Shown here: in pieces, positions 8,431-16,226 of the stretch
Numbering within the stretch: the first letter of the stretch is position 1
Layout of the letters: every line of letters begins with the position of its first letter
DNA from: Chrysophaeum taylorii
Lineage: Eukaryota; Sar; Pelagophyceae; Pelagomonadales; Pelagomonadaceae
DNA length: 64,000 nucleotides
Reading direction: 5' to 3'
Assembly: GCA_029834535.1 (NCBI GenBank)
Contig: JAQMWT010000038.1
Span: forward strand, 108,428-172,427
Made by a program: the position numbers and the translations under genes
The notes under the pieces: model-generated
What the model saw: only the letters and a program-made list of their open reading frames with translations
What the model was told of the DNA's origin: nothing
The model's database searches: none

Positions 8431-8781
8431 TGTGGCAGTAACGCCCATTTCCCCCGCTTGCCTGCCTGCCACCTGACTTACCCTGATTGTTGCCTTTTAT
8501 TGACCTTGCATTTATGAGGGGGGGGTGTCATCTCGACACCTTCCTTCACCTGCTGCGCTTCCACTACTGGACCCAATGTACCGGGCATTTTTGTATTGCT
8601 TTTAAGAATATCTTCTTGATATTACCTACCCTCTTTTGACTGTCCGATTTCGTGATGGCGTGAGGTATTACGCTGAGATCGGGCGTGTGGTGGTTTCACC
8701 CGCGGTTCGGGTTGGGAGGAAGGGTTGTTGAGACCCCCGGTCCGGCCAGGAGGGGCGGGTATCTGAGAGAAAACCACTACA
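8431..8781 (+). repeat. 5' LTR
   Basis: The 351-bp repeat starts TGTGGCAGTAACGCCC and ends AAAACCACTACA, and aligns along its whole length to 16227-16552. Differences include a 12-bp insertion relative to the 3' copy near 8545-8560 and several point changes. Its outer end lies 5 bp from the start codon of the VWA8-like gene, so this LTR occupies that gene's promoter position in antisense orientation. Confidence 0.95.
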
Positions 8782-8782
8782 G

Positions 8783-8800
8783 TGGTCTCAGAAACGGGAA
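8783..8800 (+). other. probable primer binding site
   Basis: One base after the 5' LTR comes TGGTCTCAGAAACGGGAA. A site starting with TGG is expected to pair with the CCA end of a tRNA, and the reverse complement continues into CGATTCCCG, which resembles a tRNA T-arm. I cannot name the tRNA. The first ten bases are also the exact reverse complement of 15763-15772 near the 3' end of the same element. Confidence 0.6.
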
Positions 8801-8828
8801 TCGATAGTCCAACTCCCGGACTATCGAT
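8800..8828 (+). other. hairpin next to primer site
   Basis: An 11-bp perfect inverted repeat (ATCGATAGTCC at 8800-8810 and its complement at 8818-8828) closes a 7-base loop right after the primer site. Retroelement leaders often fold here for packaging or dimerisation; that role is inferred from position only. Confidence 0.65.
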
Positions 8829-8978
8829 CGATCTCCTGTTTTTCGGCGGCGAGTCGGTTCGTAACGGTCGAGTGAGTGCGAAGCCGACGCATTTGTGGGT
8901 GAAGATCCAGAGGATCACGGGTACCGCCGCGGGGTTCATTTTACGTGATTCGGATCGAACGGGGAGCGGAGTCACTAC

Positions 8979-9218
8979 GACTCATTTTGCATAATTTTGC
9001 ATATTGTAAGGCATCGTTTTATAAGTCCTAACCTAGCTCGCGCGAGGCAGACCACCTCCCTGACGGCGAGCGACTACACCGGGAAGGCCGTCCATACTCA
9101 TTTTGCATACTTTTGCATATCGTCATATCGTAAGGCATTGTTATAAGACCTAACTATAGCTCGCCCAGGCAGACCACCTCCCTGACGGCGAGCGACTACA
9201 CCGGGAAGACTGTCCATA
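8979..9218 (+). repeat. tandem duplication, period about 117 bp
   Basis: Both units start GACTCATTTTGCATA, pass through GTAAGGCAT and CAGACCACCTCCCTGACGG, and end CGACTACACCGGGAAG. The second copy (from about 9096) has small indels. The repeat is inside the retroelement leader and is non-coding. Confidence 0.85.
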
Positions 9219-9544
9219 GTCGTCACGCGCAAGGCTACTGCTTCCATAAGACCAGCGCACCGGTACAGCGCGCAGTAGTCAGACGGCTGCCGGCAATTGT
9301 CGTCTGAAGAAATGAATACAACAAGTGAGTTGAGAACGTCCGGAACAAACCTATTATCCGGGCAAATCGCGATCATGGTAGAGAGGCCAATGACAGAACG
9401 ATCGCAGTGGTTTCGGGACGCACAGGGGCGTCTGCAACGATTCAGTGCAGGGACTCCATTTGCGTCTATTGGAAGAACACCGTTCAGTACGCCCTTTCAA
9501 CGGCAGGAAGCCGAGGAAAGCGGCATCGGAAGAGAGGCAAGATC

Positions 9545-9611
9545 CACAGGGGTATATATAGCCCCGGGCACTCGCACACACCAGGACCGGCTTTCCTACC
9601 CTCACCTTTTG
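9545..9611 (+). repeat. 67-bp direct repeat with TATA core, copy 1
   Basis: The unit carries GGGGTATATATAGCCCC followed by GGGCACTCGCACACACCAGG and ends CCTCACCTTTTG. It differs from the copy at 9917-9983 at a single base. The TATATATA core flanked by G and C runs looks like a core promoter. Confidence 0.85.
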
Positions 9612-9916
9612 GTTATGGGCCCTTAAAGCGCTCGAGGTGGATCACGCGTTCGAATCCGCCCCACCGCTGCGCCGCAAGGAGCGTGTGAGTGCCTTCGAAG
9701 TAGTTGCCATCGCCAACTGCTGGAGCCCCATCGTCTAGCACAAACACTAGACCCCCCTCATCTGGGCGCTTTCACTTACCAGGACCGGGTGTTCATCTCC
9801 GACGCAGATGTTCATCTTAAGCAGATGGCGTCGTCGTCTGCTGGGTCCCCATCGTCTCGCATACACATACATGCTTGACTCGCCCCAGATGTTCACGTTT
9901 CACTATGATGGGGAAG

Positions 9917-9983
9917 CACAGGGGTATATATAGCCCCGGGCACTCGCACACACCAGGACCGGCATTCCTACCCTCACCTTTTG
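9917..9983 (+). promoter_or_regulatory. 67-bp direct repeat with TATA core, copy 2; possible internal promoter
   Basis: This copy places TATATATA about 95 bp upstream of the first gag ATG (10023). The near-perfect conservation with copy 1, inside an element whose coding parts have decayed, suggests either a recent duplication or a retained function such as an internal start of transcription. Promoter function is inference. Confidence 0.4.
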
Positions 9984-10022
9984 AGATCATCTGATAGCCT
10001 CGACAGCCCCCCAAGCGTGGTC

Positions 10023-11192
10023 ATGCTTCCGGATCCTCGCGGCGGCGAAGGGGGAGCTACGGTTGCGTCAGACGCAACTTCAAGACAAGGTGAGCCGACG
10101 TTCCCGTACGCACGACCCTACGAACGTGCGATGAATACTACGGAGTCATCTCGAGCGGAACCCGAACAGTTTACGGCGATGCGTGGACCAGAGGAGAGTG
10201 CACCTCCTAGGCCACCATCTGTGAATACGAGAGGGACAGATTTTCGCGGGGATGTCGACCCCGAGGTTCTGCAGACCATCAACGAACGATTCGAGATGTA
10301 CCAGTCGCAGATGGAGCAAATCATACGTGAACTTGAGAACACCCGCCGCGACGCTCAACAACAACGCTCAGAAGTGGAGCGACAGCGGATCGACAACGAT
10401 CGACTTCGGCGAATGATGGAGGAATCCATGCGGGCGCATGCTCGAGAGGCACGGCCAACCTCTCCGAATGCTACGCGTGTTACGCCCGACGACGATGATG
10501 ACGCTGTATCGGCACTGACCGACGATCAGCCACCGCGAAGTCGACCGGAGCCTACCCCGCACCATCATACTGACCCCGGTTCGGCGCGTCCTCGTGACGA
10601 AGAAGAAATACTTCGTATCAGGAAGGGAGCTGCTGGTATGACACGTATCACATTCTCGAATCTCACGGGGCAAATTACCAAGGACCGTGATGAGGTGGAC
10701 GCGTGGTGGATGCAATTGCGGCGTATGATGGAGGGAAAGATTGATAAACCCTCAATAGCGATGAACGTGATTGGAGGCGAGTATCAACTCGCCCCTATGG
10801 GAGCTTATCGCAAGTGGGAAGTTGAACGACCGCAGATGTGGAAACAATACAAGGATGGGACCATCACAATGAAAGAGTTGCGCCAGCATGATGAGGACTG
10901 TCTGGATGCTATGCAAGAAGCGACGAAGCTTCCTTGTCCACCTCGGGCTACGGTTGAGGAGCTTGAACGTGAATGGTTCAATTTACGGCAAGGGAATTTG
11001 TCACGAGATCCGCCTCTTTGGCGTATGTGCCTGTGGCTATCTCTTCGCAAGATGGTTCGAAATATTCCATCATCGCTGCCGGCTTGGATGGCATGGCTGA
11101 TTCCCCGTACATCGATCACCGCTTGTATCGCAAACTTGATCGTGACGGCAAAATCATCTATCATCAGCCACTCCCTACGATTCGTACTCTAA
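10023..11192 (+). CDS. retrotransposon Gag-like polyprotein
   Basis: The frame encodes about 390 residues from the ATG at 10023. A disordered N-terminus is followed by a coiled coil (from about DPEVLQTINERFEMYQSQ to MMEESMRAHARE, with an evenly spaced charged/Leu pattern), an acidic and Pro-rich linker, and a helical capsid-like region (ITFSNLTGQ to EELEREWFNL). No zinc knuckle is visible. The last 60 or so residues of this frame are probably not real, because the protease coding signal is in the -1 frame from about 11010. Identification rests on position and architecture; there is no diagnostic Gag motif. Confidence 0.7.
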   Translation: MLPDPRGGEGGATVASDATSRQGEPTFPYARPYERAMNTTESSRAEPEQFTAMRGPEESAPPRPPSVNTRGTDFRGDVDPEVLQTINERFEMYQSQMEQIIRELENTRRDAQQQRSEVERQRIDNDRLRRMMEESMRAHAREARPTSPNATRVTPDDDDDAVSALTDDQPPRSRPEPTPHHHTDPGSARPRDEEEILRIRKGAAGMTRITFSNLTGQITKDRDEVDAWWMQLRRMMEGKIDKPSIAMNVIGGEYQLAPMGAYRKWEVERPQMWKQYKDGTITMKELRQHDEDCLDAMQEATKLPCPPRATVEELEREWFNLRQGNLSRDPPLWRMCLWLSLRKMVRNIPSSLPAWMAWLIPRTSITACIANLIVTAKSSIISHSLRFVL

Positions 11193-11389
11193 ATGGGTCA
11201 GGAGGCTCGGGAGCTGCTATTCGAGAATGGGTCATCCTCCGGATCTCCTTGGTGCCGACGACATCCATGCTGCTCATGTTCTTCGTTGGTCGAACGAATG
11301 GGCAGTTACTATTAGGAGCACGAGAATTACGACTCTTGGGTACGATTTTGGATTATGCGACAGAGCTATTTTTCGGCGTTCTGAAGTGA
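11010..11389 (+). CDS. retropepsin-like protease domain with altered active site
   Basis: In frame 2, one base back from gag, the sequence YSIIAAGLDGMADSPYID followed by a flap-like TLNGSGGSG and then LLLGARELRLLGTILDY matches the layout of a retroelement aspartic protease (DTGA strand, flap, ILGR strand). The usual DTGA or DSGA is replaced by DGMA. The related element near 62990 has the same DGMAD, so the change belongs to the lineage and is not a private mutation. It would be made by -1 frameshifting from gag or is already decayed; I see no clear slippery heptamer. Confidence 0.6.
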
Positions 11390-13458
11390 CCATTGGAGTT
11401 CTCAAGAATCGGACTTCCGCCTCGCCACAAGACCAGCATGGAATTGTCCTTTACAATGATGCATTCGATGCGACTCCGCAGGTAGTGCAGATGTTCCCGA
11501 CAGCTAAGCTTGCTGTGCAATACGGAAACATCCAAACTTGGACGCCAGTTGGTAAACCGTGGAGTTATGACAGTCTATTGCGTTCTATTCGTATCAGAGC
11601 GAATCACCATCACATTCCTTCCGGTGATCAGACTGCTGGAAAAGCTGAAGACCAACTTGAATGCCCTGTAGACGAGGAAGATATCATCCCTCATTTCGCG
11701 TACGTGACGAGTACCCGATTTCTTCTTCCAAGCCAACCGTACTTCTTGGAGATGGAGTGCGATGTGCCGCTGGAAAAGGGTCACGTATTCCGAGCTCATC
11801 GGTCACTCCTCCAAGATCTCCGCCTTGTACCCGGCTCCTATTCATCGTATTGTGCCGATGAGCCCAACGAAGTTCACGTGGCTGTGGAGCACATTGGTGA
11901 CGAACCCATTGGTATCGACCCCGAAGTCCCGGTGGTCGAAGGCGAGATCATACCGCATGAAGGATGTGTCAACATGCAGCTAGAAGCCACTGATGACGTG
12001 TGTCATGCCACTCTTACGGCTGGTGTTGACGACGACGAAGTCAAGGAGGATGTCTTGAGTGACAAACCTCCTCCTCAGCCACCTCCAGATGAAGAAGTGA
12101 AAAAAACACCAGAAATGGAGATGGAGGCGACTGTTAAGGAGCTGCTATCTGAGCACGCCTCTTTGGTTTGGATACCCATCACCTACACCTTTGTCGTCGT
12201 CTATTTTGCTGGCGCTGGAGGATCAACGTTGGGTATTCGGCGATGCAATGAGCTATATGGCAGTTCATTTCGCATTGTCCTGGCTTTGGATGCTTGTCCT
12301 CAAGCCCGAGCCACCTTTGAACTCAATTTTCCGAAGATTCCCTATGTTTTGCATGAGTTGGGGAAATCTCATCGTCGTACATACGACTTGGTGTTGTCGT
12401 ATTTACACTCAGATTTTAGGAAGCACTCTTATTTTCACGCCAGTCCGCCGTGTATCTATGGATCGACTGCCAATTTGCACTACAGGGACGCACGCAAGGG
12501 CGCTACTATTACTTCTTGGGTCCTGCGTCATTTCCGCAACGCACCTTATGTGATTGGACGATGGACACTCGAGCACGAACCATCAGTGATCCCTTTGGTG
12601 CATCACCAATTTTATGTGCCGCGTATTGTTGATTTCTATAGTATCACGCCAGAGCTGCTGTGCTCGCGCACGCGCCTACTTGCTTGCAATGTTGGCTTGG
12701 AACTGCCGTTATTATCGCGTGTACCACCGAATTTACGGGACCGTTTTGGCCCAGCGTTGGGATTTACAGGTGGTCACCCGCTCATTATAGTGAACAGTTT
12801 CTCATCTACGCGCCCGGCTATCGGCCCTGCCTTCACGGTGACGCGCAATAAGCTCCGCTTAGGACCTCATTTCTCGAACACCCGTCCACTCACGTTGCAG
12901 ATGCACCAGGAAATTATGACCATTCCTGCTACGTGGCAATGGGGTGCGACAGTTTCCGAGACAGTAGCTATGAAGATGCTTGGCAGTATGGTGCCACCCG
13001 CGACTATGACGCGGATTGCGCTAGCAGTGCACAATTCGTTTGAACCTTCACTTCGAAATTTGGGTAAGTTGCGGAATATTGCGACGACTACGCTAGCCCG
13101 ACCTGATCACCATATTCTACGGTTTTCACCTTTTGCTGTAGAGTCGCGCATTCCAACGCTCGACCCTGCCACTCGAAGTGTATCATGGATTGCGCCCGAT
13201 GAACTGTATTCTTCTGCGAGTCCTGCACCATCCGCTGCTGCCACCACCACCCCGCCACCGCCTTCAGTTACATCGCCTGGGACGGCTTCATCTTTTGCAG
13301 GGGGCACCGTCGCCACTGCTGTTATGCAGAGCAACCAAGTTGATAACCAGCCCTCCGCAACTGCTGAAGAAGAAGGCACCGCGAAAGAGCGACCAGCGTA
13401 TTTCAATACGTACGACGTTCCGTGGGCGGACACGCCTCACGACGAACTAACTAACTAA
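11227..13458 (+). CDS. DNA (cytosine-5) methyltransferase in a retroelement ORF
   Basis: The open frame is 743 codons from ATG 11227. Residues 1-60 overlap the protease in another frame. About 140-310 form a beta-rich domain (IIPHFAYVTSTRFLLPS) that recurs in the second element. From about 320 the C5-methyltransferase motifs appear in order: motif I FAGAGGSTLGI (about 325), the acidic strand LALDACPQA, catalytic motif IV ASPPCIYGS with the PPC cysteine (about 406), motif VI EHEPS, where ENV is usual (about 448), motif VIII SRTRLL (about 479), and motifs IX-X MTIPATWQWG and MLGSMVPPATMTRIALAV (about 570-590). The enzyme transfers a methyl group from SAM to cytosine C5. The tail is Pro/Ser/Ala-rich. 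No targeting domain is recognised. Unlike the downstream reverse transcriptase, this frame has no break. Confidence 0.85.
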   Translation: MGHPPDLLGADDIHAAHVLRWSNEWAVTIRSTRITTLGYDFGLCDRAIFRRSEVTIGVLKNRTSASPQDQHGIVLYNDAFDATPQVVQMFPTAKLAVQYGNIQTWTPVGKPWSYDSLLRSIRIRANHHHIPSGDQTAGKAEDQLECPVDEEDIIPHFAYVTSTRFLLPSQPYFLEMECDVPLEKGHVFRAHRSLLQDLRLVPGSYSSYCADEPNEVHVAVEHIGDEPIGIDPEVPVVEGEIIPHEGCVNMQLEATDDVCHATLTAGVDDDEVKEDVLSDKPPPQPPPDEEVKKTPEMEMEATVKELLSEHASLVWIPITYTFVVVYFAGAGGSTLGIRRCNELYGSSFRIVLALDACPQARATFELNFPKIPYVLHELGKSHRRTYDLVLSYLHSDFRKHSYFHASPPCIYGSTANLHYRDARKGATITSWVLRHFRNAPYVIGRWTLEHEPSVIPLVHHQFYVPRIVDFYSITPELLCSRTRLLACNVGLELPLLSRVPPNLRDRFGPALGFTGGHPLIIVNSFSSTRPAIGPAFTVTRNKLRLGPHFSNTRPLTLQMHQEIMTIPATWQWGATVSETVAMKMLGSMVPPATMTRIALAVHNSFEPSLRNLGKLRNIATTTLARPDHHILRFSPFAVESRIPTLDPATRSVSWIAPDELYSSASPAPSAAATTTPPPPSVTSPGTASSFAGGTVATAVMQSNQVDNQPSATAEEEGTAKERPAYFNTYDVPWADTPHDELTN

Positions 13459-13938
13459 CTTCAGACCTCTCCCGAGCATGGGAGCCAGGCCGGACCGACA
13501 GGTGCCAGTCCGGAATCACGGGCCTGTAGACGAGGAGCGCCGAAAGGTCGGTCGGCGGAGAGTGACCATCAAGCTTGTCGCCATGCGACGAGGAGACCGC
13601 GATGTGACTGACAACCAGCTCGTCGATAACCTTCCGTCTTCGCCCCCCGGCCATACCCCGCCCCACTGCGAACGTTCCGGCTGCCAACCGGCCCGCCCGG
13701 GAGGCGAATAGGTGCCAACCTACGCCGGGAGGGCGGATGCCCTCGCAAGGCTCAGGATTCATGAGGCACCGTCCTCCATCGCAACCACAGTCGGCGATCA
13801 GGGTCACGACGAACATGGTCAACCTTCACCGGTGATGCCTCCTCATTTAGCGGATCAGGAGAGCATGCAGGTCATCCCTCCGACCGTCGCGCAGGTCGAA
13901 GAGGTGATGACTGAATTGGTATTACAGAGCATCCTGCC
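13459..13938 (+). other. linker between methyltransferase and reverse transcriptase
   Basis: After the methyltransferase stop the coding signal is weak. A frame-2 ORF (13712-13942) ends EEVMTELVLQSILP and probably runs toward the reverse transcriptase N-terminus, which continues in frame 1 from about 13905 (EHPALNDDEK). The mismatch in frame marks a frameshift near 13905-13940. Confidence 0.45.
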
Positions 13939-14578
13939 TTAAATGATGACGAGAAGTTGATGATGAAGCCTTTAATCTCGTATTCGTGGGCATTTTTCGA
14001 TGATGTGATGAGACCTGTTGATTCACCAGAAGTGACGCTCCGGTTCAAAGAAGAGAACCCGACTCCCTTCAAACTCTCGCCATATCGGTTGTCGAAAGAA
14101 AAGATTGAATGTTTGCGGATGCAGATTGAAGCATGGACCCGAGACGGAGTTATTCGTCCCGCGAATTCTCCGTGGTGCTGAGCCTGGCACTTCCAATGCT
14201 TACAGAGCAGCTGTCGACCTACGGCGCCTCAATGCATTGCTCAAGGATGATAGCTGGCCGAGTGTGAGCATGACTGACGCGTTGATGTTTCTCATTGACA
14301 AGTTTTGTCGTTCCAGTTTGGATATTCGTTGGGGCTATCACAATTTACGATTGTCGCTGGATGCACAAGATGTGGTCACCTTCACTAGTCCTCTGGGAGC
14401 GTACAGCTACATGCGTCTACCTTTGGGAGTCAAACCAGCCGGAAGTTTGTTTTGCAAGCAGTTGAACACTGACTTGTCGCAATGGCTATATCGTGATCTC
14501 GTGGCATGTACGCCGGTCACGCAGATACAAAGAATCACTTGCAGTGCCTTGTGCAAGTTATTCCCCATCTCGCCTTGA
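13939..14578 (+). pseudogene. Ty3-type reverse transcriptase, frameshifted, YxDD missing
   Basis: Frame 1 (to about 14170) carries the N-terminal segment FKLSPYRLSKEKIE to WTRDGVIRPANSP. The signal then moves to frame 2 with AVDLRRLNALL, motif A SSLDIRWGYHNLRL, and VTFTSPLGAYSYMRLPLGVKPAG. At about 14500 it returns to frame 1. Where motif C (YxDD) should stand, between VAC and DTKNHLQ, only a few residues without the Asp pair are present. At least two frameshifts and a small deletion have removed the catalytic box, so this copy cannot encode an active polymerase. Confidence 0.85.
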
Positions 14579-15663
14579 AGGAGTACAGCGCCAAGATCAA
14601 GAAGATTCATTTTATGCAAGAAGTCATTGAGTTTTTGGGTCATTTATCTACCCCGAACGGACTTCTTCCATCACCAAGATCTTTAGAAGCCATCAGACAC
14701 ATGCCAATTCCTGGCACTTTGTCGGATGCTGACCCTAAGAAGCAAGTGCGATCTTTCCTTGGAATGGGGAGCTTTTGCCGGCGTTATGTAAGGAATTTTG
14801 CGAAAGTTGCAGAGCCATTAAGACAACTGACGTTGCCGGACGTGAAATTCAAGTGGACGAAAGAGTGTCAGGAAGCTTGGGATGCCATCATCGAGGCTAT
14901 TGTCACGTCGAAGGGCGTCTATCATCCTGATTACTCATTACCTTTTTACATTCGAGCTGATGCTTCCGCGCATGGGTTGGGTGCTTACCTATTTCAAAAA
15001 GTACCAGTCGTTGACGACGATGGAAGAGAAAGAATCGAAGAGAGAGTTATAGAGTACTGGAGTCGAACCGTGCCTAAGTCGATGAGGAAGTATGATCCTC
15101 GGCGCTTGGAACTCCTCGCAGTACTCTCTGCTCTCGAAAATTTCCGATTTTATATCGAAGGTCATCATACGAAGTTAGAGACGGCTCATCGTAATTTGAC
15201 GTTTCTGCGGGATTCGAATCATACGTCTGGACAGTTAGCACGATGGGCTATGCGGCTTGCTGCGTTCGACCGGGAGCCCGGATACAAACCTGGAAGCTCC
15301 CCTGGCATGCGTATTCCGGATTGTCTGTCGCGCAACCCTATCGACAAATTGATCGAGAAAGACGAAGACGGGGAACCGATCAATGAAGCTTTTTTGATTT
15401 TCCAAGAAATCCCCACCGATGTCCCTGGCGCCGCTTGCTTCACCTTCTCTTCGGTGACGATGCCTATGCTGACGGACAGCGGACCCACCGCAGCTATGGT
15501 AGCAGTTAGTACGCGACAGAACGTACAACCGCCTCAATTCTCGTACGACTCTGAGCCAGTTGACTCCGTCGAACGTCTCCCTTTTGCGGATCAAGCGGAG
15601 GATGAGATCACACTCGATGAGATAGCGAAAGAACAAGCTGACGGATTACTACTCGGACGTTGA
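14506..15663 (+). CDS. reverse transcriptase thumb and RNase H domain
   Basis: This frame is still open for 385 codons (the first ATG-like codon is inside the broken polymerase). It covers the polymerase thumb (VIEFLGHLSTPNGLLPS, FLGMGSFCRRYVRNFAKVAEPL) and a Ty3-type RNase H: IRADASAHGLGAYLFQ with the first Asp, then RRLELLAVLSALENFRFYIEG with the Glu, LETAHRNLTFL and MRIPDCLSRNPID. It ends with a disordered tail. RNase H would degrade the RNA strand during reverse transcription. No integrase follows it. Confidence 0.8.
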   Translation: MYAGHADTKNHLQCLVQVIPHLALKEYSAKIKKIHFMQEVIEFLGHLSTPNGLLPSPRSLEAIRHMPIPGTLSDADPKKQVRSFLGMGSFCRRYVRNFAKVAEPLRQLTLPDVKFKWTKECQEAWDAIIEAIVTSKGVYHPDYSLPFYIRADASAHGLGAYLFQKVPVVDDDGRERIEERVIEYWSRTVPKSMRKYDPRRLELLAVLSALENFRFYIEGHHTKLETAHRNLTFLRDSNHTSGQLARWAMRLAAFDREPGYKPGSSPGMRIPDCLSRNPIDKLIEKDEDGEPINEAFLIFQEIPTDVPGAACFTFSSVTMPMLTDSGPTAAMVAVSTRQNVQPPQFSYDSEPVDSVERLPFADQAEDEITLDEIAKEQADGLLLGR

Positions 15664-15701
15664 GCGGATTTTTGTGCGTCTCAAGACAAAAAGCGAGCCC
15701 A

Positions 15702-15783
15702 GGAGACCACCCACAGTCTCCGAAAAGAGGCAGAAAGAAGGCCGGAGAGACCAACCATAGTCTCTGAGACCAACCATAGTCTC
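15702..15783 (+). repeat. three hairpins of form GAGAC-loop-GTCTC
   Basis: GGAGAC/GTCTCC at 15702-15721, AGAGAC/GTCTCT at 15746-15765 and GAGAC/GTCTC at 15766-15783 each close a loop of about 8 bases, and the last two loops are identical (CAACCATA). The sequence TCTGAGACCA at 15763-15772 is the exact complement of the first ten bases of the primer site. Confidence 0.8.
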
Positions 15784-16210
15784 TGGCGAGGCAAAAGGCT
15801 TGTGCCGTGTAAGTCCGTCGCACCGGTCAACCGCGCGAGTCGAACAGTAGCCGGCAAATTTTGCTGCTCGACGAGAAGTTTTGGTGTTCGAGCTAGCCGT
15901 TGATATCCGAGAGAAACCGCACCATGGAAACTAGAGGAGACTGACGTTTGTTCTGCGACCGCTTCTGCTGAAGAACGACGCTTATGACCAGAAGACAAAG
16001 ATCCTGACGGAGGTAGCTTCACATGCCTACGACCCAACATGGAGGGCTGTGAACCCTGTGTGACTGATTTTCGCCCGGATGAAATCGATGTCCTCGTCAC
16101 TAACTTCGGTCTGCACAGCAACAAAGTTCCTGCTGATGTAGCTGAACGAGCTTATCGTACCATTCGTGAGCATGACCTTCGTCACCCTTGAAGTCGAGGA
16201 CGACTTCATC

Positions 16211-16226
16211 TCAAGTAGGGGGCTCC
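16211..16226 (+). other. probable polypurine tract
   Basis: A purine-rich run (AAGTAGGGGG) lies 3 bases before the 3' LTR, the position where plus-strand DNA synthesis is primed. It is short and interrupted by pyrimidines, so the call is tentative. Confidence 0.45.

Larger units (their letters stand above)
8829..10022 (+). other. long untranslated leader of the retroelement
   Basis: This 1.2-kb stretch between primer site and the first gag ATG has no supported coding region. It holds two sets of repeats, listed separately: a 117-bp-period duplication (8979-9218) and a 67-bp duplication with a TATA-like core (9545-9611 and 9917-9983). Short motifs such as CACCAGGACCGG and CCCCATCGTCT recur between them. 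Confidence 0.6.
15664..16226 (+). other. 3' internal region without integrase
   Basis: No HHCC zinc finger, DDE core or chromodomain is recognisable in any + frame. The stretch contains three hairpins (15702-15783) and a short open piece FRPDEIDVLVTNFG near 16070-16110 of unknown origin. The integrase has either been lost or is too decayed to see. Confidence 0.5.

Noticed and set aside
14500-14520. Intron in the reverse transcriptase explaining the frame change
   Set aside because: No GT-AG pair restores both frame and YxDD, since the catalytic residues are absent from the sequence.
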